A stretch of DNA of 7,499 nt from Alphaproteobacteria bacterium (GTDB lineage Bacteria; Pseudomonadota; Alphaproteobacteria; 16-39-46). Shown piece after piece: positions 1 through 6,661 of the stretch (position 1 is its first letter; every line of letters starts with the position of its first letter). A program made the translations under genes and the position numbers. Location: contig CANMHY010000029.1 of NCBI GenBank assembly GCA_947497675.1, positions 1-7,499 of the forward strand, read 5' to 3'. The notes beneath the pieces were generated by a model, which was not told the DNA's origin, made no database searches, and saw nothing but the letters and a program-made list of their open reading frames with translations.

Positions 1-295
1 TGATTCGATACCTTAGGAAGGTATCCACAACGAGGCGTTTTTGATCCGCGGCGATAACTTCTTCAGGGCTCAGATCGACATCAAGGAGGCGATTGTCATA
101 AAAAATAACGTTTTGAATGACCGGAATTTTCATATGAAGGCCCGGATTATGGATTGTTCGGACAGGATCGCCCAATTGTAAAACAAGCCCTTGTTCAGTT
201 TGCGTCACCACAAAAAGAGAGAGACTCAAAAAAACAATCAAAAAACCAACAACGGTCAGGAGCATTATGACAAGACGGTTTTGAAGAAAATTCAT
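1..295 (-). CDS. hflC: HflC, membrane protease modulator subunit (3' end outside window)
   Basis: Only the first 98 codons are present; the gene continues beyond the left edge. The start is the ATG at 295-293, which overlaps the hflK stop in an ATGA arrangement and has AAGGAG (303-308) 7 nt upstream. The visible protein has a short cytoplasmic tip (MNFLQNR), one hydrophobic segment at about residues 8-30, then the start of an SPFH/band-7 domain (TQTEQGLVLQLGDPVR, NPGLHMKIPVIQNV, and DNRLLDVD followed by EEVIAADQKRLVVDTF). In characterised bacteria HflC and HflK form a large periplasm-facing complex around the membrane AAA protease FtsH and modulate its degradation of membrane proteins. Being directly downstream of hflK supports the name. 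Nothing unusual is seen in the visible part. Confidence 0.93.
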   Translation of the reverse strand, partial: MNFLQNRLVIMLLTVVGFLIVFLSLSLFVVTQTEQGLVLQLGDPVRTIHNPGLHMKIPVIQNVIFYDNRLLDVDLSPEEVIAADQKRLVVDTFLRYRI

Positions 296-1464
296 TGTTC
301 ATCTCCTTGTGAAGAGACATCCGGCATCTTGATGTCCTTAGGCTTGAGTCCATCCAACGGAAGATAGGGCAAAATATTTCCGCCCTTTACTTGACTTCCA
401 TCCATAATGACTTTGTTGGCATTTGAAAAAATCTCTTCCATCGTCTCAAGAGACATTCTTGTTGCCGTGATTTCAGGAGCGGTTTTATAAGCACTTAAGA
501 CGGAGTTGAAACGATTGGCTTCACCTTCTGCAGCTTGAATCACTTGTTGTTTATATCCAGCGGCCTCTTGGATGATACTTTCAGCATCTCCACGCGCCTC
601 TGGGATGATTTTATTGCGATAAGCTTCAGCATCATTGCGAAGCCGTTCTAAGTCAGCCCGTGCACGTTGAACATCTCGAAAGGCGTCAATGACCTCTGCA
701 GGAGGGTCAACGCGTTGAAGTTGAACTTCCGTGATTTCAATGCCAGCTTGGTATTCATTCATGAGGTCTTGAAGAAGCGTTTTAACTTTTTCTTCAATTT
801 GACGGCGTCCCTCTGCCATAGATTCAGCAATGGGCGTTTGTCCAATGACTTCACGCATGGTGCTTTCAGAGGCTGCTTTAACCGTTGCATTGGGAGAGCG
901 AATTTTAAACAAAAAGTCTCCGGCATCTTTGATCAACCAAAAAACGGTAAAGTTGATGTCCACGATATTTTCATCGCCTGTTAACATAAGGCTTTCTTCT
1001 GGAATTTGACTTGAGATCCCATCTTTTCCAGAACGAAATCCAAGATCAATCCGGTTAATACGCGTGACACTGGGGAGAATAACCGTCTCAATGGGAGAAG
1101 GCAGGTGATAATTGAGACCCGCTTGACTTGTTCTGACCCATTTTCCGAAACGTAAAACAATGCCCACTTCGTCCGGTTGAACACGGTAAAAGCCGGTGAG
1201 CATCCAAAGAACAAAAATACCAAGGAAGATTAAAAGAATACTTTTCTTTTCTTTCAGAAAAGGAGGAAGATCGCCTCCTTTACCCTTACCGTTTTTCGAG
1301 TTAGATTTAAAAAAGTCCTGAAACCCCTTCGGTGTTTCTCCAAAAGGTGTTTTCCATTTTTGAGCCCAAGGATTGTTTTCCTCTGAAGAAGATGGTTTTT
1401 TACGTGTATCTTCACCGTCTCTCGGTCCCCACGGACCTTTTTCAAGTCCTAATTTTTTCATCAT
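292..1464 (-). CDS. hflK: HflK, membrane protease modulator subunit
   Basis: Encodes 390 residues, a normal length for HflK. A Gly/Pro/Lys-rich cytoplasmic tail (1-73, with GPWGPRDG and NPWAQKW) is followed by one membrane anchor at about 74-92. The SPFH/band-7 domain (about 93-270) includes RVQPDEVGIVLRFGKWV and LTGDENIVDINFTVFWLI. A charged Ala/Glu/Arg-rich helical, probably coiled-coil, segment covers about 265-325, and the tail has the family signature NILPYLPLDGL (363-373). With HflC it is expected to form the periplasmic cage around FtsH. The start is ambiguous: two adjacent ATGs lie at 1464 and 1461. GAGGA (1467-1471) is only 2 nt from the first but 5 nt from the second, while a second AGAGGA (1475-1480) is 10 nt from the first. 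The protein may therefore lack its first Met. A 61-bp AT-rich gap separates it from the upstream flavoprotein gene. Confidence 0.95.
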   Translation of the reverse strand: MMKKLGLEKGPWGPRDGEDTRKKPSSSEENNPWAQKWKTPFGETPKGFQDFFKSNSKNGKGKGGDLPPFLKEKKSILLIFLGIFVLWMLTGFYRVQPDEVGIVLRFGKWVRTSQAGLNYHLPSPIETVILPSVTRINRIDLGFRSGKDGISSQIPEESLMLTGDENIVDINFTVFWLIKDAGDFLFKIRSPNATVKAASESTMREVIGQTPIAESMAEGRRQIEEKVKTLLQDLMNEYQAGIEITEVQLQRVDPPAEVIDAFRDVQRARADLERLRNDAEAYRNKIIPEARGDAESIIQEAAGYKQQVIQAAEGEANRFNSVLSAYKTAPEITATRMSLETMEEIFSNANKVIMDGSQVKGGNILPYLPLDGLKPKDIKMPDVSSQGDEQ

Positions 1465-1525
1465 TTTCCTCTGTTCCTCTCCTGAGTCGATACTTTTAAA
1501 AAAAATCTTTTTAAGGTCCTTTAAA

Positions 1526-2923
1526 TTACTCTCCCGTCAAAATCCGATCCACCAATTGTTTTACGGTTGGAATAAATCCATTTTTATAAAAAGGATCTTG
1601 TGCAAATCGGTAAGCGCCATGTCCTGCAAACATGAGTTGATTTTCTACATCAGATGTATGGACGATATTCATAAGTGTTTTTTGGATGCAGTAAGAACGG
1701 GGATCCGCTTTTTTCCCAGTGGTTCCTTCTTCATTTTGAGACCAATTGCTAAACCTGCACGCACTGAGACATCCCATACAGTCAATTTGGTCTTTTCTAA
1801 TTTCTTGAGCTTTTTCAGATGAGACAAAAACAAGCGTTGAATCAGGTGTTTTTAAAGATTCAATGAATCCCTGTGCGATCCAAGCTTCTGCGCGTTCCCG
1901 GTCTCCGGGAGCAAGATAGAGAAGCCGTCCACGGGGACCATGGGGGTATGGAATTTGATGCTCACCGATGGGCTCAACAGAAAAGGCGATTTGATGGAGG
2001 GCGCGTTCCTTGAGATCTTTTATGAAACCATTTTCAACGGCAGAGGAATAAAAACCCGTTGGACTAAAAGAGTTTAAATAAATATCCCCCTCTTTCAGTG
2101 TTAAGAGTTTTTGTTTCCATTCCGGCGAGATCGGACTTTCTTGCGTGAGCAAGGGACGCGTTCCAAATTGAAAGGCAACGGGTCCAAGTTCCGGATTATC
2201 GATCCAGTTTTCCCAGTCTTTTAAATGCCAGACACCCCCTGCCATAACGATCGGAACGTGGGAGAGCCCCGCTTCATCCATCACTTCTCTTAACGCTTTT
2301 ACGCGTGGATAGGGATCTTCGGGAAGGTCAGGGTTTTCACTGTTGCTCAGACCATTATGTCCACCTGCAAGCCAGGGGTCTTCATAAACGACGCCTCCAA
2401 GCCACTCTTTGGTTTTAAAATAGGCACGCTTCCAAAGGGCCCGAAAGGCGCGTCCCGAAGAGACGATGGGGTAGAAATAAATTTGATACTGAGCGGCGAT
2501 CTCCCCAAGTCGATAGGGCATCCCCGCGCCACAGGTAAGCCCATGGATGAGTCCTTTGGTATGAGATAAAACACCATGAAGAACGCGTTCAACAGATCCC
2601 ATCTCCCAGAGAACATTCATATGAATGCGTCCCATGCCACCCGCAATATCAAAAGCACGACGGGCTTGTGAGATTCCCCCTTTGATGGAATACTCGATGA
2701 GTTCGTCATGACGTTCCCGTCTCGTTTTCCCCTGATAAACAAGCGGTATAAACGTGCCGTCATCATCGATAAGATCAGCGTTGACGCCTGAGAACGTTCC
2801 AACCCCGCCTGCTTTTGCCCATGTACCAGAGCTGATGCCGTTAGTAACACCAATTCCTTTTCCACCTTCAATTAAGGGGAAAACAAGTTGACCAGATAAA
2901 GAAAGAGGGTTTATGAAACTCAA
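1526..2923 (-). CDS. Nitronate monooxygenase / FabK-like NAD(P)H-dependent flavin oxidoreductase with C-terminal Cys cluster
   Basis: Encodes 465 residues, longer than typical NMO or FabK proteins (about 320-360). The N-terminal two thirds are an FMN-binding TIM barrel of the 2-nitropropane dioxygenase family: PLIEGGKGIGVTNG (16-29), WAKAGGVGTFSG (35-46), LTCGAGMP (129-136), AGGHNG with the probable catalytic His189, and a phosphate-binding end with MAGGVW (227-232) and FQFGTRPLLTQES (251-263). The C-terminal extension (about 290-465) carries Cys382-x2-Cys385-x3-Cys389 and Cys412, which could bind an Fe-S cluster or metal. The start is TTG at 2923; AGGTGA on the pnp stop codon serves as ribosome binding site, and no ATG precedes the conserved N-terminal motif. 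Only 4 nt separate it from pnp, so it is very probably co-transcribed and coupled. Family membership is firm, but substrate is unknown: these proteins are often labelled nitronate monooxygenase without test, and an enoyl-reductase or other flavin-dependent role remains possible. Confidence 0.88.
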   Translation of the reverse strand: MSFINPLSLSGQLVFPLIEGGKGIGVTNGISSGTWAKAGGVGTFSGVNADLIDDDGTFIPLVYQGKTRRERHDELIEYSIKGGISQARRAFDIAGGMGRIHMNVLWEMGSVERVLHGVLSHTKGLIHGLTCGAGMPYRLGEIAAQYQIYFYPIVSSGRAFRALWKRAYFKTKEWLGGVVYEDPWLAGGHNGLSNSENPDLPEDPYPRVKALREVMDEAGLSHVPIVMAGGVWHLKDWENWIDNPELGPVAFQFGTRPLLTQESPISPEWKQKLLTLKEGDIYLNSFSPTGFYSSAVENGFIKDLKERALHQIAFSVEPIGEHQIPYPHGPRGRLLYLAPGDRERAEAWIAQGFIESLKTPDSTLVFVSSEKAQEIRKDQIDCMGCLSACRFSNWSQNEEGTTGKKADPRSYCIQKTLMNIVHTSDVENQLMFAGHGAYRFAQDPFYKNGFIPTVKQLVDRILTGE

Positions 2924-2927
2924 CGAA

Positions 2928-2933
2928 TCACCT
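2928..2933 (-). promoter_or_regulatory. Ribosome binding site on the pnp stop, setting the TTG start of the flavoprotein gene
   Basis: On the minus strand AGGTGA contains the TGA stop of pnp and is followed by TTCG and the TTG at 2923. AGGTGAT complements the 16S 3' end. No other plausible initiator precedes the conserved PLIEGGKGIG motif, so this site decides the start and implies termination-reinitiation coupling. Confidence 0.6.
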
Positions 2934-5033
2934 ATCTAAGGTTTCTGGAGTGGGCGCTGTCAAAGCTTTTACACTTAATCGAACTTTTCCTTGATCGTCA
3001 ATACCAATGACTTTTACCTTAATGGTATCTCCGACATTAACCACGTCGGTTACCTTTGCCACACGCGTTGCAGCAAGTTCACTGATGTGGACAAGACCTT
3101 GTTGCGCGCCTAAGAAAGCAACAAAAGCACCAAATTCTGCTGTTTTAACAACTTTACCCGTATAAACAACACCAATCTCTGCGACGGCAATGATCGAATT
3201 AATACGCTCTAAAGCAGCTTCAATGGATTTTGTATCGGCAGCGGCAATTCGTGTGGTGCCGTCATCTTCAATATCAATTTTAACGCCGGTGGTTTCACAA
3301 ATATCGCGAATCACCTTACCGCCCGTTCCAATAATCTCCCGAATTTTATCCCGAGGAACTTGAATGGTTTGGATGCGTGGGGCGTGTTCATTTAAGGTCT
3401 CCCGAGCAACGCCTAAGCCTTTGGACATTTCTCCGAGAATATGGATACGACCTTCTTGAGCTTGATGAAGAGCATCCTTCATGATTTCAGGGGTGATGCT
3501 GGTAATTTTAATGTCCATTTGAAGCGCTGTAATGCCAACGCTCGTTCCGGCAACTTTAAAATCCATATCTCCGAGATGATCTTCATCTCCTAAAATATCT
3601 GAAAGAACGGCAACTTTTTTACCTTCTTTAATAAGTCCCATGGCAATTCCAGCAACGGGTCTTAGAAGGGGAACACCAGCGTCCATCAAAGAGAGAGATC
3701 CTCCGCAAACTGTTGCCATGGAAGAAGATCCATTGGACTCTGTGATTTCAGAGACAACACGAATGGTATACGGAAAGTCTGTCTTTTTAGGAAGAACAGG
3801 ATGAAGAGCCCGCCACGCCAATTTTCCATGGCCGACTTCACGTCGACCCGGAGATCCAACGCGACCTGTTTCGCCAACGGAGAAGGGAGGGAAGTTATAG
3901 TGAAGCATAAAGTGTTGACGGTACTCTCCTTCAAGCGCGTCAATAATTTGTTCATCTTCCCCTGTTCCAAGCGTTGTAACAACAAGAGCTTGGGTCTCGC
4001 CCCGTGTAAAAAGAGCACTTCCATGGGTTTGAGGCAAAATTTGAACATCAGACTCAATGGGACGAATTGTTGTCACGTTGCGTCCATCTATGCGGATGCC
4101 TGTATCTAAAACCTGTGTTCGAACGATTTCATGTTTGATGTCATGAAAAATGTCCTCAAGAATGGGGAAAGGAACTTCATCGTCGGGAAAGGCAGCTTTC
4201 ATTTTTGCATGGGCTGCATCAAAGAGTGCATAGCGCTCTTGTTTAAGGGGATGCTTGAAGGCGGCCTTAAGATCATCTGTTACAAGGTCTTGGACTTTCT
4301 TTGTAAGAGCTTCGAGCCCAGGATACGCTGGGGGAAGAACCCAAGGCGCTTTGGCTGCTTTTTCAGCAAGGCGAATAATCGCTTGAATGACTTCTTGAAA
4401 CGCTTCGTGTCCAAAGTTGACGGCGCCGAGCATGATTTCTTCAGAGAGCTCATGGGCTTCTGATTCAACCATGAGAACGCCTTCAGATGTTCCAGCAACC
4501 ACAAGATCCAAAACAGACTCTTTAATCTCCGTTGGGGTTGGATTGAGGATATAGTTTCCCTCTTTATACGAAACGCGTGCTGCTCCAATGGGGCCTAAGA
4601 AAGGAATACCTGAAAGTGTTAAAGCGGCGGAAGCGCCCAAAAGAGCGGCAATATCGGATTCGTTTTCGCGGTCATAACTCAAGACCGTACAAATCACTTG
4701 GGTTTCATTTCTGAACTCTTTTGGAAAAAGAGGACGAATTGGGCGGTCGATGAGACGTGAGACAAGAACCTCTTGCTCACTTGGGCGCCCTTCTCTTTTA
4801 AAGAATCCACCGGGAATACGGCCTACAGAAAAGGTTTTCTCTTGATAATGAACCGAGAGAGGGAAGAAATTAACATCAAGCTTTGGTTTTTTAGCGGCAA
4901 CAACAGTGCATAAAACGGCTGTTTCGCCATAACGAACAAGGACGGAACCGTCGGCTTGCCGTGCAATTTGACCGGTCTCAAAAATGAGGGGCCTTCCTGC
5001 CCAAGTTATTTCTTCACGATAGACTGTAAACAT
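2928..5033 (-). CDS. pnp: Polyribonucleotide nucleotidyltransferase (PNPase)
   Basis: Encodes 701 residues, the usual length. PNPase degrades RNA 3' to 5' by phosphorolysis and works as a trimer in the cytoplasm, commonly in mRNA and sRNA turnover. Domains in order: first RNase PH-like domain (about 10-145; [12 protein letters not shown] at 75-86, [13 protein letters not shown] at 92-104), all-helical linker (about 150-300), second and catalytic RNase PH-like domain (about 310-545; [19 protein letters not shown] at 431-449, [13 protein letters not shown] at 481-493), KH domain (about 555-615, with GTGG at 569-572) and S1 domain (about 618-690, FGAFV and GLVHISEL). Asp485, Asp491 and Lys493 match the metal-binding triad of the E. 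coli enzyme, so it should be active. The ATG at 5033 has AAGGA (5041-5045) 7 nt upstream. It lies downstream of rpsO, the classic order, with a hairpin between them that may attenuate or be processed. Nothing appears truncated. Confidence 0.98.
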   Translation of the reverse strand: MFTVYREEITWAGRPLIFETGQIARQADGSVLVRYGETAVLCTVVAAKKPKLDVNFFPLSVHYQEKTFSVGRIPGGFFKREGRPSEQEVLVSRLIDRPIRPLFPKEFRNETQVICTVLSYDRENESDIAALLGASAALTLSGIPFLGPIGAARVSYKEGNYILNPTPTEIKESVLDLVVAGTSEGVLMVESEAHELSEEIMLGAVNFGHEAFQEVIQAIIRLAEKAAKAPWVLPPAYPGLEALTKKVQDLVTDDLKAAFKHPLKQERYALFDAAHAKMKAAFPDDEVPFPILEDIFHDIKHEIVRTQVLDTGIRIDGRNVTTIRPIESDVQILPQTHGSALFTRGETQALVVTTLGTGEDEQIIDALEGEYRQHFMLHYNFPPFSVGETGRVGSPGRREVGHGKLAWRALHPVLPKKTDFPYTIRVVSEITESNGSSSMATVCGGSLSLMDAGVPLLRPVAGIAMGLIKEGKKVAVLSDILGDEDHLGDMDFKVAGTSVGITALQMDIKITSITPEIMKDALHQAQEGRIHILGEMSKGLGVARETLNEHAPRIQTIQVPRDKIREIIGTGGKVIRDICETTGVKIDIEDDGTTRIAAADTKSIEAALERINSIIAVAEIGVVYTGKVVKTAEFGAFVAFLGAQQGLVHISELAATRVAKVTDVVNVGDTIKVKVIGIDDQGKVRLSVKALTAPTPETLDR

Positions 5034-5060
5034 ACATATTTCCTTAACAATTTAAAACAT

Positions 5061-5076
5061 ATCCCTCACTAGGGAT
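5061..5076 (-). promoter_or_regulatory. Hairpin in the rpsO-pnp gap, possible attenuator or RNase processing site
   Basis: ATCCCT and AGGGAT form a perfect 6-bp stem around a 4-nt loop (AGTG in the sense RNA), 23 nt past the rpsO stop and 27 nt before the pnp start. On the sense strand it is followed by ATGTTTTAAATT rather than a clean U tract, so it is at most a weak terminator. In E. coli the equivalent gap holds an attenuating terminator and the RNase III site through which PNPase limits its own synthesis. A similar role here is inference from position. Confidence 0.4.
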
Positions 5077-5082
5077 GACGTA

Positions 5083-5100
5083 AGATTCAATAGATTCAAT
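5083..5100. repeat. Perfect 9-bp tandem duplication beside the rpsO stop
   Basis: AGATTCAAT occurs twice without a gap (5083-5091 and 5092-5100); on the sense strand it reads ATTGAATCT twice. The first sense copy starts at the last base of the rpsO TAA codon. It may be a simple slippage duplication; no function is evident. Confidence 0.7.
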
Positions 5101-5369
5101 TAGCGACGCAATCCAAGTTCACGGATGAGAGCCTCATAGCGACTGACATGATGCTTCTTGAGGTAGTCAAGCAATCTGCGACGCTGACCTACCATAACGA
5201 GAAGACCGCGTCTTGAACTCATATCTTTTTTATGCGTTTCAAGATGGGTCGCGAGTTCTTTAATGCGTTCTGTGAGAAGGGCAACTTGCACCTCTGGGGA
5301 TCCCGTATCCCCTTCTTTTTGGGCAAATTTCTTGATAATTTCTGGTTTGATTTCCTTTGAAAGCGACAT
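5100..5369 (-). CDS. rpsO: 30S ribosomal protein S15
   Basis: Encodes 89 residues, the standard length, starting MSLSKE and ending LGLRR as in other bacterial S15 proteins. It binds the central domain of 16S rRNA early in 30S assembly. Visible family features are [16 protein letters not shown] (21-36), [12 protein letters not shown] (46-57) and [11 protein letters not shown] (62-72). The rRNA-contact residues His42, His46, Asp49 and Ser52 are all present, although the two residues after Asp49 are Met-Ser where E. coli has His-His. The ATG at 5369 has AAGGAG (5378-5383) 8 nt upstream. The gap to truB is only 33 bp, so there is little room for its own promoter, and rpsO is probably transcribed with truB and pnp. 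S15 represses its own mRNA in several bacteria, but no clear leader fold is seen in this short gap. Confidence 0.98.
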   Translation of the reverse strand: MSLSKEIKPEIIKKFAQKEGDTGSPEVQVALLTERIKELATHLETHKKDMSSRRGLLVMVGQRRRLLDYLKKHHVSRYEALIRELGLRR

Positions 5370-5402
5370 CAGAATACTCCTTTATATAAAATAGTAGCGT
5401 TT

Positions 5403-6338
5403 TTAATCTAAGTTAAATCCTCGTTTTAAATGTAAAGACATCAGCGGCACGTCATAATGACCAAAACCAATAATATTCTTACCTAGGGTTTTAACAACAA
5501 CGAGAGGCTTTTGTCCCTTTAACAGCAATTGAGGCTCATCTGAAAAGCTTACTTTTTGGCCTTGCTTAAGGGCTAAAGCTTGCTCTTCTGAGACACTCAC
5601 GGCCGGGATGTCGTCCAGCACGGCGTCAAGCGAAAAAAGATTCTCACTTATCTTATGCCCCAGTCTTTCAAGATTATCCAGAGAAATTGTGCAAGAAAGA
5701 TCAAAAAGACCTACTTTTGTTCGTTTTAAGGCAGAAACATATCCGCACGTTCCTAATGTTTTTGCGAGATCCCGGGCGATTGAACGAATATAAGTTCCTT
5801 TTCCGCAATTTATAAAAAAAGTTGCAGAATTTTTTTTGGCCTCGAGAAGGGTCAAGGTTTCAACGGTAACGAGGCGCGGGGATAAAATAACCTCTTCTCC
5901 TTGGCGTGCGCGTGCATAAGATCTTACGCCGTTTACTTTTAAAGCGGAATAAATCGGTGGAATTTGAGAAATATTTCCAAGAAAGGAGGGGAGTACCTGG
6001 GTAATTTCTGAAGGAGAGGGGCGACGGGGAGATGTTTCAATCACGTCTCCTTCACGGTCATCGGTTGCACGAGACTCTCCCCACGTCACCTCGAAAACAT
6101 ACTCTTTTAAAGATCCCATTATATAGTCAACCGTTTTTGTGGCCTCTCCCAAGGCAATGGGAAGAACGCCTGTCGCTAAAGGATCTAAAGTGCCCCCATG
6201 CCCAATTTTTAAAGGCATTTTTTTAAAAGAAGGGAAAAAAGTAGAGCGCAAAAAGTATTTAAGGCGACTCACAACATGTGTTGAAGAGACCCCATAGGGT
6301 TTATCAATGATGAGCCAGCCATGTAAAAAAGAATTCAT
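5403..6338 (-). CDS. truB: tRNA pseudouridine-55 synthase TruB
   Basis: Encodes 311 residues from the ATG at 6338. TruB converts uridine 55 of the tRNA T-loop to pseudouridine. Motifs, numbered from this start: GWLIIDKPYGVSS (7-19), GHGGTLDPLATGVLP (46-60) with catalytic Asp52, PPIYSALKVNGVRSYARAR (127-145), CGKGTYIRSIARDLA (178-192) and LKRTKVGLFDL (204-214). The last third is a PUA-like RNA-binding domain (about 240-311) with the typical GQKV and KPLVVVK segments. The frame stays open to a TTG at 6374, adding 12 residues, but that start has no ribosome binding site, whereas 6338 has AAGGGG (6343-6348) 4 nt upstream and puts the family's IDKP motif near the N-terminus as usual. It is the first gene of the minus-strand block; the nusA-infB-rbfA genes that often precede truB are not directly upstream. 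Confidence 0.96.
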   Translation of the reverse strand: MNSFLHGWLIIDKPYGVSSTHVVSRLKYFLRSTFFPSFKKMPLKIGHGGTLDPLATGVLPIALGEATKTVDYIMGSLKEYVFEVTWGESRATDDREGDVIETSPRRPSPSEITQVLPSFLGNISQIPPIYSALKVNGVRSYARARQGEEVILSPRLVTVETLTLLEAKKNSATFFINCGKGTYIRSIARDLAKTLGTCGYVSALKRTKVGLFDLSCTISLDNLERLGHKISENLFSLDAVLDDIPAVSVSEEQALALKQGQKVSFSDEPQLLLKGQKPLVVVKTLGKNIIGFGHYDVPLMSLHLKRGFNLD

Positions 6339-6490
6339 AAGCCCCCTTATAAGTGAAACAAAAACAGAATGCAAAACTTAAAAAAGGGAAAAAGACGAAA
6401 AAATTCAAAAAAAGAAATTTTTAAAAAGGCGTGATTTCAAAGGGACAAAATGAAAGACAATGGATAAAAGGATAAAATATTATAAAGAGA
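6339..6490. other. AT-rich divergent intergenic region, truB side
   Basis: No convincing gene is seen on either strand. The stretch is dominated by A runs on the plus strand. The best minus-strand promoter match I find is TTGTCC, 17 bp, TTTAAA (about 6423-6451), too weak to annotate. A perfect tandem GGATAAAA pair (6462-6477) and the A/T-rich run up to 6490 sit directly upstream of the plus-strand -35 box and could act as an UP-like element. Confidence 0.5.
6343..6348 (-). promoter_or_regulatory. Ribosome binding site deciding the truB start
   Basis: The minus strand reads AAGGGGGC TT ATG. The AAGGGG lies 4 nt before the ATG at 6338. The alternative TTG at 6374 is preceded only by T/A-rich sequence. 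This favours the shorter 311-residue TruB. Confidence 0.6.
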
Positions 6491-6520
6491 TTGACTTTTT
6501 CAGTTGATTTTTTTTATAAA
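6491..6520 (+). promoter_or_regulatory. Predicted sigma70-type promoter of the secreted repeat protein gene
   Basis: TTGACT (6491-6496; consensus TTGACA) and TATAAA (6515-6520; consensus TATAAT) are 18 bp apart, each with five of six consensus bases. Transcription would start near 6527 and give a leader of about 135 nt. A/T-rich sequence just upstream resembles an UP element. In AT-rich DNA chance matches occur, but this is the best in the region. Confidence 0.55.
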
Positions 6521-6564
6521 TCTATAGTTTCTCTAAATGAGGCTCAGAAATTTGTATTTAACAG

Positions 6565-6614
6565 ATGATCAGTATAGAAATTAAAAAGCATAGTGATATT
6601 GAAGGCCTGATCAT
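6565..6614 (+). repeat. Inverted repeat in the predicted leader, built from two TGATCA palindromes
   Basis: ATGATCAG (6565-6572) and CTGATCAT (6607-6614) are exact reverse complements, separated by 34 nt, so the leader RNA could form an 8-bp stem with one extra G-U pair. Each arm contains the palindrome TGATCA, and the two palindromes are 42 bp apart, about four helical turns. That spacing would also suit a protein binding two sites on one face of the DNA. Either reading is inference. Confidence 0.4.
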
Positions 6615-6661
6615 TAATATACTAATTAAAAACGGTTTAATTTAACATAAGGATTCTAATA

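Noticed and set aside
1499..1525. Possible intrinsic terminator between the flavoprotein gene and hflK (near-palindrome TTTAAAGGACCTTAAA followed by a T8 run)
   Set aside because: The only stems possible are about 5-7 A/T pairs or leave a one-base loop. There is no GC-rich stem, so termination is not supported.
1465..1525. Promoter for hflK in the 61-bp gap
   Set aside because: AT-rich, but no -35/-10 pair with acceptable spacing was found.
1373..1822. 149-codon plus-strand open frame
   Set aside because: It lies opposite hflK and the flavoprotein gene, has no ribosome binding site or family resemblance, and both minus-strand genes are certain.
6339..6374. TTG at 6374 as the truB start, adding 12 residues
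   Set aside because: No ribosome binding site, and it puts extra residues before the conserved N-terminal motif; ATG 6338 has AAGGGG upstream.
6552..6578. Second plus-strand promoter (TTGTAT, 15 bp, TATAGA)
   Set aside because: The -35 match is weak and the spacing too short; the 6491-6520 promoter is much better.
6537..6584. 15-codon frame starting ATGAGG in the leader
   Set aside because: Too short, no ribosome binding site, and the start is only about 10 nt from the predicted transcript 5' end.
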